Shown here piece after piece: positions 22,813 through 36,600 of a stretch of 64,000 bases of DNA (position 1 is its first letter; each line of letters opens with the position of its first letter). This DNA is from Cyclina sinensis (taxonomy: Eukaryota; Mollusca; Bivalvia; Venerida; Veneridae). The stretch is taken from the NCBI GenBank assembly GCA_012932295.1, contig JAAONU010000011.1:41294352-41358351 (forward strand), in the 5' to 3' direction. The translations under genes were made by a program, and so were the position numbers. A model generated the notes under the pieces. The model made no database searches, was not told where the DNA came from, and saw nothing but the letters and a program-made list of their open reading frames with translations.

Positions 22813-24680
22813 ATGATAGGGACTCGAGGAATTCGAGTTCATGTTCGTAATAAAAGCAGATATAACCCAGAGACCGAAGAACGCAAATTCCTTTACGTAG
22901 AGATAAATGACTTTGCAGGAACGACAATTGGAGATATCAAAGAGGTATCTATTTGTTTACAAGAAACCTCGTACCCCAAATTATTCGACCCGCTAAATAT
23001 TTTCTAGTAAACGTTCGTAATACATCTTTCTGACAAGAGAAGGAACTGTTTGTTTGTTATGTTTCACTTTGTTGATTTTTTTTAGTTATGAACTGGAAAA
23101 GAGAAAGACTGAATTACAAAAATCCCTGAGTCTTGGAAAGGGTGCTGGAGGTTTCGTCACACTTATTTTTCTGTACAAAACAGGTTGAGGTTTCGTCACA
23201 ATTAATTTATATAGTAGATATAGTAATTGAAAACTGGCAACAAGGTATTAATAACAAGCAATTATTTTATATGATCTGAATGTTTTAATTGATCTAGTTT
23301 TTAGAAACATTAATAATATAATTTTAATTTGCAATAATTGCACAAATTTTAGTCATGTTTTGCTTTTTAATGATCTTTTATGCATCAAAATAAAAGATAT
23401 TTTCGAAGATGCTTAGAATTTAAATACTAAAGTTGTTATTTCTGGAAGATATTTCTTAAATGGCAATCTTGTAGCCATGTTTGCTTTTATATTGAAAAAT
23501 ATTCAATATCTTTTGGTACTGTTTCCAGCATCATTTTAACCCCTGTTTCTATTAAATTAAAAAACATTCAGTATATTTTTGTTACTGTTTCCAGCATGAT
23601 ATTAACTTTAATCAACACTAATTATGTTAAATATGCCGCAGTTTGATTCATCGTAATTCATTAACATCCGTGCATTAATAGCTTACTGCTTTAATAATCA
23701 ATATTTTATGATTGCATTCAATATACAATAGGTATGAATTACTCTATAATATCATTGTGACGAACCTCTTTTCTGTGACTATATAAAATAAGTGTGATGA
23801 ACCGGTAGTGTGACGAAACCTCCGTAATTCCTCGGAAAAGTTCATAAAAATGCAGATGAAATGCTCTTGATTGTTTGACAGTTGTAGAATTCAAAATATT
23901 TGATAATTATTTAAAAACAGGAATATACATTTCTCCATGGCAATTTCTTCAGTTTAAACTTTTGTTGAATAGGCAAGCCGTCTGAGTATATATTAAGCTA
24001 TCTGTCACTGATCATCTGATTATTTGATAATATAGGATGTGAGAAGACAAAGCAGAGGAGCACTCAGGATTGATGAATTATTTCTGGACAATCAGTCACT
24101 TGCAGATGACAGGTGTAAAATTTGTTTGTATTTTTTTTCTTGTTAAGCCTAGCATCTTTGAGCATTTTGGTGAAAGACTCTAAATTTACAGTTTTTTAAA
24201 TTAGAACAGAACATAAAAAAGTACATTTGAAACATTGTTGTATAAAGTATTTGTTTAAAACTATAATTATATTGTAGATTGATTTTCACAGAGTAACCTT
24301 TCTTGGTCAAGTCCTTTCTCTTAGTATTATAGTTATTTACAGTAATCAAACTTTAGGGAAATACTGAGTTCAACTTTTGCATGGCAATACATGTAACTCT
24401 CGAGTCAGAATTGGAAAGACTGAAATAGTAGACTGTTTTATCATTATATTAGTCTCCAGGAATATTTTAAAAAAAGATTTTCACATTATTGGACAAATAA
24501 TTAACCTTTCCTTTCATAACCTTTCCTTTGCTCCATGTATATTTTATCTGGATTTAGTACAAAGCTTTGAAATACAATCACATCACTCTCTAGGTCGGTA
24601 GCCCATTACAACCTTGAAGATGGATGTATCCTGGAGACAGCCTCCAACCCTTTTTGGGTGGCATGCCTGTACATCAAGGC
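22813..24680 (+). other. Ubiquitin-like domain of the MUS81-like protein (exons 1-3)
   Basis: Residues about 8-90. The start IRVHVRN and VEINDFAGTTIGDIKE is followed by LRIDELFLDNQSLADDRSVA and HYNLEDGCILE. The order (strand pair, helix, Leu-x-x-(D/N)-x-x-L-x-D-x-x-(S/T)-(V/L), then NLxDG) is that of ubiquitin-like beta-grasp domains. No C-terminal Gly-Gly follows, so it is a built-in domain and not a conjugated modifier. Such domains commonly bind proteasome or AAA-ATPase adaptors; the partner here is unknown. Confidence 0.75.
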
Positions 24681-27600
24681 CTCAGAGATCAAGCAGGAAA
24701 TGGAGGGAAACCCTAATGACAAGCACATCCAGGAGTGGACGCAGAAGTCATTACCTAAGAAGTATACATTGATTGGTCTTCTGTTGAATTCTAAGAAGTA
24801 AGTATAACAGTATCAGTATGATTCAGCTAGATGTCTAGTCATCCACCAGGCCAGTTATGAATATTGACTTGTAAACATGTATAACCTCGAACTGAATGAA
24901 GGTTATTAGTTTGAGACCCACTGCCATGGCGACTTGTGATGAGAAGAAGTGTTGCTTACACTTACCAGGCCTTTTTCCAGTGTCACCACGGGTCTGACTA
25001 TCAGACCCATTCCCAATGGCAAATATGCTTATTTTTTCCCAATCTTTAAAGAAAATTCCCAATCAAAACAAAATTCCCAATATCCAAACGAAACTATTTG
25101 CTGACGAATTTGCCAGTGTTCATTCCAGTATCGTAAAGGACCAATGGCATTTTTATGTCATTTTTGTCTTAATTATCTGACTTATTATTAACACATGTAG
25201 ACTTAAGACAAGCTTAACAAAATAAATGCAACTAATTCCAGCAAATATTTAGTTCAATAAACATGAAGCAGAGAGTGAAAATCTCGGGCAAATTCTGTTT
25301 GTCATATATTTCCATGACCCTGCCAAATTTTAATATTTATAGAGAACATTTTCTTGGAGACTATTTTCAATGCAAACTTACAACATTCAGTTCATCGATA
25401 AAGATAAGTGGTCCAGATTTTATCAACAGTACCAGTTTTTCTTTTTTCATTTATTTTTTCTTTTCCTCTAAGACTTTAATAATTCTGTCGTATTTTACTT
25501 TTGAAAGCAACAATTATAATGAATCAACTTCACATCTTCAAATTGTTTGCAGTTTGTTCAAATAAAATTCTAGTGAAATTGGAAACACATCCCCTGCAAA
25601 ATAGTCACTGAATTTTGATGCCAGAGATATATAAGTTAATAACAATCCACATAATTGCTGTCAAGTTGATCTTGATAATATAAGAATAAATAGTTTGTGA
25701 AATATAGATATATCCATTATTTTATATGCCCTCTTTTCATATTCTACATTAATTTTTGTTTCTAAGTTAGTGAAAATGATTAACATGCTTTAAAAAAGAA
25801 ACTTGAACAGAAATGTATGTTTCTTTCATAAGTTTTTGATTTTCTAGATTTCTCTATATGATAATGAACTAAATAATTTCCTAATTAGGCAATTTTTACG
25901 TCACAAAATTTCCCAAACTGGGCTAGGTACTTTATCCCAAAATGGCTAGGAAAAGGCCTGCTTACACTTTTCAGGACAAATGGTTAGTAAATTACTAGTG
26001 TACACAATGGGAATATTACTGAAATACATTTAGCACTACCACAACAAACCAAGGCCTTCACTAAATTGGTCTAGACTACACAGTTAATAGCTTATTTCGC
26101 CTTTATTAAATTCAAAGAGTATCCTAGGTTAGTGCTAAGAAATTTAGCTTATTAACCAAATTTTGTGTTTTATCAAATAAACATGTCATTTTGAATTTTG
26201 TTACCAGAAATTGTGAAAATATGTTTTAATTTTAAATAAATTTTAAGATTGTAGCCTCTGACTATTTTGGCTACTGGTAATGTTTATGTAGGTCTCCCTG
26301 TGCACACTTTATTGTACAATCATGTTCTGTTACAGAGAATATGATAGACAGCCACCACATTTCTCCACTCTGGATGAATTCGCTATATACTTGGAGAGGC
26401 TAAACAAAAAAGGTGCCACAATGCATCCTGAGTACACCCAAAAGGATATGCGGGCATTTGAGAGAGAATTTAGACAGGAGTTTCTTGGAAGATACTTGGA
26501 CCCCATTGCTGCCTTTATAGACCACCATGCTGTGAGACTGGGCCACGCCCTCCCTGATGAAATTGGTATTTTTTGTCTTGATATTCCATATTGTACAAAT
26601 ACTATTGTTGTAAGAAGTCAGACTGGTTATCATGTATCAATTCTCACTACAAATGGTAGTGCAATGTTATGTTATTTTGCTTTATTTCTGTTCTTAAACT
26701 TTTTTTTCCAGAACAAAGACCTTTGCATGGACCAAACATAATACCAAGAAATGTTCGTAATGCTCTTGGGACTCCAGCTCCAGCTAAAGCCAAGCCTGGT
26801 GGTAGGAAAAAACAGGTTAGAAGCTATTATCACTGCTTCTTCTTTATTCCTTTTGATATGTGGAAAGTTTGTTAATATTACATTTAGAAACTGATAACAG
26901 GTATTATTGAATAAGACACTGACAGGATGGTAAAGATACAAACCATACTCAGGTCATGTTAAAGAAAGGTTTTACTTTTCTCCTCTTTAATTACTTTATA
27001 TTCCATTTGATCCAGTTTCCATTTTAGTTTCAAGGGCTCGTAAGTATACATCAGTAGTGACTGTTTCAAAATAAAGTAACAGTTTGAAATTGTTTAACAT
27101 GTCAGAAATACATGATCTGTATGTCTGTTACAGGCGAGGTATTGTGATGATTGTGAGGAGGCCCTGGCTGAGGTATACTGTACAGAGTGCCAAGGAGGCC
27201 TGGCCATGTGTCGCAGATGTTCCAATATTCTCCATGCAGGGGCCTCAAGGAGGAGACATAATCTCCAAGGTATTATATACAATATTCTTAATTGTTTAAT
27301 CCTCATTCATTTCTGTCTTGCACATGTGATAATGTTAAAATAATGTGTTGAAACTATGAACCTAGAAATAATTCCATATGATCTGTCTGTTTTTAAATCT
27401 GTTCGCTGAATACAAAAAAGTGGATGTTCAACAGCTAGGATTTTAATCAAGTACAGGAGATTTAGTTTGATGGGATAATTGAATTTTTTTTTTTTGTATC
27501 TGCACTGAAGCTGTTGAATGTTTTTTTTTTTCATCTATTTAACATAAGGTATTGTTTTATAGATATTGAGCAAGCACCCTCAAATAATTCCAAGCCTTAT

Positions 27601-30600
27601 GTACCCAGGGTAAGGTATCTTTTGTTTTTTTTCGTCATATATCTTTGAATTACAGCTTAAAGGGCCACAGTAGTAAATTAGAAAAGATCTTCGCTTTTAA
27701 CACAAAATGTGGAGACATTATAAGGTCAAGAACATTATATTTTGTGGCACGATATGATTGTCACCATATAGATGTAATATTGACTGAGGCTGGAACCACA
27801 TGTGTCTAAATTTAAACATAATATTCACTGGGACAGAGACAGACAAAAAATGAAATATGACATTATGTTTTGGTATTCGGATCTAGTCTCTCTCAACCAA
27901 TGAAATTACATTTACCTAGAGATCTCATGACAATATTATAATACTGATAATAATATATCATCTTTTAAAAGCTGCTTCTTGAAAAAAATACAGATTTGAA
28001 TTTTTGAGAATTGGATGTCTTAAAAAAGATAAAAGTTTAAAATGTTGCCTAACATATTTTAACCATTTGTTCTTTCAGGCTTTTCTGGCTCCATTTTCTA
28101 TAGTGCTGGCAATGTACAAGTAATGTAACATTTATTCTATCAGCAGTATTCTTCAAGTTCAATGTAATTTCATGTGATCACTTGAAAAAACAAAACAAAA
28201 GTGTGTTTGTTGAATTAAAATACATGTATGGAGAGACAGTAACATAAAACAACCATCTGTTGAACACTTGAGATATTGCATGAAGAAGGATTACTATGAA
28301 TCACCCTTGCATACTTTCATTGTAATAATTGCATTCAGTTCAGAATGGACCGTATTGAGTAAAAGTTTTTGTTACTATACATATGTCTTTTGAGAATTAG
28401 AAATTTTATTTGCACATTTTCAAATTCCGGGAACTGGCTAAAAGTCATAATTATGACTTCTATGTTTCATAACAAGAGTTATTTACCTTGAAGTTTTTAC
28501 ATCCAATGCCTAAAGTAGCATTACTGTTATAATTGTTGTTTTATTTTCAAAGTGCATTAACACAGTCAATGTTGAGTATGACGGAAGATGAAATAAAAAG
28601 ACGAGCCCAGCCTCTTACTGACACAGACTTACAGGACAAGCAAGCTGGTAAGTGATTGGTCTAGATTATTTAGAATTTCTGGGTATACATGTACATACTT
28701 TTTCATACATCATACGTGTGAAAATTGATGGGGGAACAGAATTTGTGGTTTGAGTACTGTATACACTTTTCTTCATTTTTCATGGACTGTATGTCATATG
28801 CCATCTAATTGTCATACGAAAGGCTCTGGTTACTCCCTTGAAATGTAACATGGTTGTTAATTAACATCTCCTTAATGTTGTAAAGTAATAGTGATACAAT
28901 CTTTGCAATAGGTTCACATGTGGATCCCTAAAATTGGGCAGTGGGGAGGGGGTGGGCATGTGTTAGGATTGATATAGGACTCAGTGTTAACATGAAACTT
29001 GCCTTGAAAAATGTCACGTCTTGGTCATATGGAGAAGTAGGTGCTTCCCTCTCCCCAATGCTGTATTTGGGCATGTGTACTGTATTTTTATGATGTGTAT
29101 TTTGTTTACAGGAAAATATGTTGGTGGCTTTGACTGTATGGAAAATGTTCTCATGGATAAAGGTCTAGTGAAGAAAGAAGCTGCTAGGATTCCGACGTAA
29201 GGATTTCTGTAAATTTTATTCTCGGTTCCTTACCACTGATTGCACATTTCTATATTTGCTTTGCATATGTAAACAATTGTTCTAAGTGGCATTAACAAGT
29301 CGTATTTATGAATTTTTACCTACCAGTCTCTTGTAAACTAGATAGGGTACCAGTCACTTATTTACAAGATACCAGTCTTATGAACAGGGTACCAGTCTCT
29401 TATAAACTAGATAGGGTACCAGTCACTTATTAACAAGATACCAGTCTTATGAACAGTGTACCAGTCTCTTATAAACTAGATAGGGTACCAGTCACTTATT
29501 AACAAGATACCAGTCTTATGAACAGGGTACCAGTAACTTATAAGCTGGATGTCGTCTCTTTGATGTACCTTGAAAAGTTTGCATAATCTGGAAGCTGTGT
29601 ATAACATGTTCAGGCAGAGTACATGTATGTGTATACACCCTTACAAACAGATTAAAAACACAGATTTTCCTCCATAGTAAAACTGATTTCATTGTTGTTG
29701 TTTCTGAACAGACAAGTTGTACTTTGCAATAAAGAGTATTTTATGTTATTATCCATAAAACAGGTATGCGTTATCAGCAAGTGGTCAGGTACTGGGACAG
29801 AGACTGTATGTATTCTACACACAGTTTTATCGATTCATGGAGTCCTGCAGGATACCAAAGGTCCATAACTCAGTGAGGTGAGTGGACAACAGATGTTGTT
29901 TCCCTTTTGTATTAGATATAAATAAGCCCTTTGAAACACTACAGTATGAGCCATATGTTCGCATTTTCTGTGTGCCTTCTTTATTTCCTCCACATTCCTA
30001 TATATATATATATATATTTTTATACCTTTTTCTTGCAATTTGTAAAATTATTGATATTTGATTTTTGCGAACTCATTCTCCCCTTCTGAAAAAAATCTGT
30101 TCTAAGACTTTTAACCCTTTCCTCCATGTAGACACCTTTATGGCTTGGCAAACAGTGTAGATCCAGATCAGCCGGCACATCCGTGCCGTCTGATCAGGAT
30201 CTACACTGTTTGCCTTTTGATACATTAGGTTATTTCTGACCAAAAACCGACCAGTGCAGATCCTGATCAGACGGCACAGATGTGCTGGCTGATCTGGATC
30301 TACACTGGTCGCACATGCGTAAAAATGCGTATATATTAGGTAAAGGGTTAAATGAACTTTTTGTTATAGAAATGGTATCCTTAACAACAGAAAGTTATGT
30401 CTGATTGTTGACGAGAATGAGCGAGACAAGCAGAGATTGTTGAGGTATGCAGCGGAGAAGAACATTGATGCCCAGGTCCGACTCTTACCTGCAGGGGATT
30501 ACATCTGGATTGTTACCCCACCCATGATAGATCCGAATGCCAAATATACAGGCAAAGACTATGGCAATGAACTGGTAAGGTATTTGGTGATTAGAGCTCT

Positions 30601-33600
30601 TAAAAACTGATTTATGTAAGACATGTTTTCTTTTTAGATTATTAGATTTAAAAGCAAACTAAAAAAAAATAAATTTGTTACATTTCATTGTTAAAGACAG
30701 CACCTCTATCAAATCATGATAATTACAATTATGTTTTTAAGGTTTTTTTTTTATATGATTAGCAGGGAAAAGGTAATCAGCACCTGGTGTGCATTATTCA
30801 CCTCCTAAGTATTTTATCAGAATTATAAATAATTTCATGTGAACTTGGTGGTTTATGTTAATGGGGTTATGTGAATACATACAGCTATACTGAACCTGTT
30901 TCAGTCATTACTTACAACATATGGCCCGTTTTATCAATGCTCTTACCTTCAGAAAAGTCAACTTAATATAGAATATTTATTTCTAAATGTAATGAGCAAA
31001 CTTACCCTTAATAGCGACCATAGCTTTCTTTTCTTGCAGCAGACTTAACAGGATTTACTAATATGCACTAATTTTTTTAAATCTGATTCTTTGACTGGTT
31101 GATGGACCTGATAATTTTTCTGGTAGAGTTGCATTTTTCATGCTCAGCAAAATTACCTAAGGGAGGAAAGAATGTTTTCATAGTAAACCATATTTGAGAT
31201 ATTTTGATCATTTGATTTTGTTGTTATTTGTTTGATGAATTTTTGATATTGTGTATACTAGTGGAATCCTACAACTGTCTAGACATATTAGTTTTTTATA
31301 TTGTCTTTATGCTTGCTATTTTCAGGTACTGCCATTTGTGGTAGAGAGAAAGAGTTGGGAAGATTTTGAGAACAGTACAAACAGTGGAAGATTCAAGAGA
31401 CAGATTAACAATATGCTAGTAGGTGTGATAAACCTTTTCCTAGCTGGTGATGACAGCTGCTGTCCATGAAACCAGTGCAGACCATGATCAGTCTGTATGA
31501 AACCAGTGCAGACCATGATCAGTCTGTATGTAGCCAATGCAGACCATGGTCAGCTGGAATGAACCAGTGCAGACTATGACCATGCAACCAGTGCAGACTA
31601 TGATCTGCCCATGCAGTTCGTGCAGACCATGATCAGCCTGTATTAAATTAGTGCAGACCATGATCTGCCCAAGCAACATGTGAATACCATGATCTGTTTT
31701 TACTTCCATACATTCTGATCATGATCTGTACTGATTGCTATACAGTTGTTCGAGGTTTTAGTCAGTACTCTTTTAAATGAAAAATTACTCTGTTCAAAAT
31801 GAATGTTGGACCAGTCCATGTTAGAAATATAGTGATATAATGGTTCAGATTGCTCTGTGTTTTAGCCACGCTTAATTTAAGTATGTTTGTCATTTAATAT
31901 GTTTTCCCCTACTCTGATTATTTTATCATTGACATATTTAGAAAGTTACTGATACAGTTAAGAAGAAGATGATTTTATTATTTTCAAAGGTTTCTTTTGA
32001 AATTGCAAGTTTCTTTGTTGAAGGGATGTGGTCTTGCCAACTGTTTCTATTTGATGGAAGGGAGTCAATCAGGCCTGAGAAACAACCCCACCCAGCATCA
32101 CCAACAGGTAAGGTAAATTTATGATAGAGGCTGCTTGTGGTATAGTCAGCTTTGATAGGGCTTATACAAATGTGTGTTATTTTCCTGTTATAATGTAATA
32201 TGATTTAGGTATTATTCCATCTGTTTGGTGTTAGATCAACCCATCTTCAGTGGTCTCATGGTTAGGGCATCTGGCTATCATGGTTTGTTCCCCGGTTGTG
32301 CCTTTCCAAAACGACCTTAGCTGTTGGAGATATGTTGAACCTGAGTTCACTTGGTATGTGATCATAGATGTTTAATGGAGTTAGTTTCAACTGGTTATGG
32401 ACCAGTAGCTGATGAAGTTTTAGATAATACAAAAAAATTGCCTGTTGCCTAGATGAATATGTTATTTAAAAAAAACTCTGTGAAATTTGTAAATTGACAT
32501 TTTATTTGTGTTGCATATAAAAATTAATCAAATGTTATCTGGCAAAATTGTCTCTCCTGTATGTCGGCAAGACAGCCTTTATTTAAAGATTTTTCAGAGG
32601 GAGAGGAAACACACATGTAGTGATTAATGTGAGAAAGCTTTGGTCATGATTGTTGTGTGATAGGGTAGTGTTTCTAATGCCAGTTAGACTTTTTAGATTC
32701 CATTATGGGAACTCATAATTTGGTTTTGACACTAACAGTTGTGTTGCATCTAGATGATAAAACCAGATTCAGTTATCTACTAATGCATTAGAAGCTATCT
32801 TGAAAGTTAAAATTAAGGTAAAACTTTTGTTTGAATCTGGGAAAACTTTTGTTTGAATCAGGGACAGACAGTACTGACCAATTTTTCAGTGGCATTTTAA
32901 TGTAATGTTATACCTTTTCTCAAATACGCTAGGGCTTGCTAGAGAAACTGATGACAGAGAATGGTTTCTATGTGAACTACACCTCCTCTTGGATGAAATC
33001 AGCACAGTGGTTACTTTGGTTTACAGGATTCCTTATTAATGGCTGGAGAACAGGTGTGATTGTGTAATACTTTTTTTTGTCAAATGCTGTTTAATATTCC
33101 TAACATTTATAGTTTTTTGTTTCACAGTTTATCTGAATGTACATGAATTCAGATTAAATAATGATTGTTTTAAAAAAATGCTTGACCACATATCAGTCAG
33201 ACACTAAGATTTGTCTCTAAACTGCAAAGCATTCAAATATTGATGGATAAGTTATGCCAGAGTACGATTTAACACTTCACCTGTGATAAAAAAATTTAAA
33301 GTTTGCTTTTTCACAATATTTTGACTTTGACGTTGTTTACTCAAATTAGTTCAAATAAAGGATGCTACATCTTATAAAGTTTTTATCACTCTCAGTAGTT
33401 ATAAGAATTTTGATTAAAAAGTTCACTCTCACTGGCAAAGAAATTATATGACAAACTGAAATAACAGGGTTATGTTACAAGTATTCTTGTAAAGAGCATT
33501 TAAATTTATAACAAACATTGGACCTTCGTGTTTGCTTGTTATAAATTTAGCTCTGCCTTGGTATTCATGACTACCCATGGAACTATAGGTACATGTAACT

Positions 33601-36600
33601 TACATTTTGTTGTATCATCCAGTTAGTGAAACCATTTGTATTTCTCGTACATTTGTATATGTATATTGCTTTTGTTGAGCTTTTTGAGTGATGGTAGTAC
33701 TCACCAGTAGCATACTTGAAACACATATGTAAAAATTGTTTCTTAAGTACCTTGTATTTTTGTAAGTGACATTGTGCCATGTCATGTGTTCAACCCGGTT
33801 CTATTTTCACCTTTATTAAAAAAAAAAAAGCAAATGAAAAGTTTGCTGTGACTGTTATTGTTGACTTTTTGAACTTTGAATATAAAAGATATTAAAGGCT
33901 AAAAATCTGAGCATTACATGTTATTGATTATTTTAGGTGTGTTTCAAGATCTGTGTATATCCTACCAGGAGTACATGTCTAGAGTGGCCCGGCAAAGGGG
34001 AAATACAGGTGTCAATTCAACATTTAGGAATGCTAGAAGACATATTCATACATGGAAAGCCCAGCTTTTTGTTGACCATATCATAAGGTAGAGTTGTTTT
34101 TCTCATCAAAAGTTTGCCACCCTGCTGTTCTTAAATTTCACTAACGGTAATAGAAATAAATGTGTTTGTAAGGGTTGTCTGTAGAATGCTGAAAGTCACT
34201 TCCTTAAAAAGTTCTACAGTAATGTTGTTGCTTTTTCCATCAGCAGAGTCTGTGTGAGAAACTTGAATGTCTTTTTCTTGGAAGATGGGTTGATGCTAGT
34301 ACTTTCAATGAATGACGACTGTCAAAACTACATGTACATGATCACATTGTAATCTTAGTTTGTGAAATTTAGTCTATCATTGCCTAAACCATTGGTATTA
34401 TTATGTCTTGAGGTAGTAAAAGACTAAATTTAATGTAGAGTTGTAGTCCTGTTACCTTTGAAACTGATAAAATACATTACAAGATATACCTTATTTTTTG
34501 ACAACACAGTTTTATGGTATTATCAAGCTGGATAAAAAGTATAGGTTAACCCTTAACCTGCTGGAACCTGAAAGTGATTAGCCTTTGCCACCAGTATAGA
34601 GCCAGGCCAGCCTGCACATCCGTGCAGTCTGACCAGGCTCTATACTGTTGGTAGCTCCATTTTTGTATTTTGATATTGAAATCCCTTAAACTTGGAATGG
34701 ACTGTTCCAAATTCAAAGCTGGGCAAATCCATTACAAAATTTCAGCATGTTCAGGGTTAAGAAATACAAATATCTTCATTAGGATGTGATGCTGATGTCT
34801 TTTGTATTGCAGAGATAGTCATGGAGAGAGAGGGATGATGTCAACTATCAGAGAAGATCTAGGTGTGACAAATAGGATAGATAAACACCTGCTTGTCATA
34901 CAGAATCTAGAACAGTATAACAAGGTATTTGGTACATATGATTTATCCCTAGAACTTCAATTTCACACAGTTCCTAAAGCCAGCTTGTATTGATTGTTGG
35001 ATCTAGAAACTTAAAGGCCATTAAAACTTTGTATAATGATCATGAATATATTTACATGTGTAACATTTTTTCTTTTATTTCGTGTGTATAGTCATCATCT
35101 CTAATTGAATTTATGGGCAGTTGCTTTGTGTTCTTTTTGTTTGGCTGTTTGTAATAGAAACAATTGCAAATACACACTGATATCAATTGAAGCTTGTGCA
35201 AACACAACATGATGATGGATGTCAGGATGATAGTTTTTTGCTAAACTTTTTCATCATTCCTTTTAACAGAAAAGACAGTCAGCACTGAATAAATGCTGTG
35301 AGGCTGTGTTTGCAGACCCTGGTCAGGCAAAAGGTATATAAAGATGTTTATCTATGTACATTTATTATTATTAAATCTGTAGATAAACTCATTTTTTGTG
35401 TGATTTGTAATAAAACATTGTAATGTCTCAGATGAGAAGTCAGAAACATGTATTGACTGAGGCAAAATAAATTTTCTAGGTTGATAAACCTTCATATTGA
35501 CCTCAGTAAAAGATGATAGCTGTATAATGTATAGTATCTCCAAAACCTGTAAATGTTAAAACTAAGCAAAAAAAACAAAAATGGGCAAGGTAATTTAGAA
35601 ATACCTGTAAATTTTGTCTAAGTGTATAACATAGTGAAACAACAGATCAGTTAGATGAACAAGCAACTAATAAATTACCTCAACTGTATGCAGAAAGTTC
35701 ACCTGTAAACCGTTTGAAAAATGTTTGAGAACTACAGAAATGAGATACAAATCTGAGGAACTATTCCACTGTCCATGACCATATGCAGGAATTTATAGGT
35801 TTCAGCAGAAATGTTGTAAACAATTTCTTCATAATGAAACAAAATTGTGTCTATGTTACTTGAAAATGTGACAAAGGAGATTATGTATATATAATATAGT
35901 TGTGAAGTTCTATTCTGTTATGTTTCTTAGCATCTATTTTCATATAAGCTAAAAAGAAGGAATGTTAAATGTAGAGATAAGAATTGTTGCTTACTTCAGG
36001 TTCCTCTGTGAGACTGTATAGAAATATTAAATGAAGACATGACGTTCTTTGTGATACTGAAGGATAAGGAAATTTTACAGCCTGTTTATATTATGAAATT
36101 GCTTACTTTACATTTAAATATTCTATCAGTATTAAATGTACATGTTACAGATATTGTAGAAGACAAGTTGGGACCAGTGATACACAACATGTTACATTAT
36201 GATATTAGTTCCTATTGGCAGTTATATATGCAGGTGTGTAGTGATTTTGAGTTACTTTGAGTCATGCAAGTACTTTGAGTATTCCAGTTGCAAATGCTAA
36301 ATAGCAAGAGGGTAATGTACACATTGTACATATGAGTGTAATATACTACCAAAATAACCTCAATGAGTTTGATATAGTAATGCTTAAAAATAAGTCAAAG
36401 TTGAGGTGTGGAGGAAAATTGCTTTGATTTGAAAGGGTTGTTGAGAAATGTGTATTTATGTCTCCCCATTATTTTTTGGTCAACGGTCAAGGTCACAGTG
36501 TCCTTGAATATGAACATGGTTTCTGCTCAATAACTAATTTTGCCATTTGACTCAGAGCCTTTAAACTTCAGAGGATGGTTGCCCTCATTGAGTATAAAAG

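Noticed and set aside
24377..24601. 74-codon plus-strand frame before exon 3
   Set aside because: It reads through intron 2 into the exon 3 acceptor in the wrong frame; the spliced phase from exon 2 gives the ubiquitin-like continuation instead.
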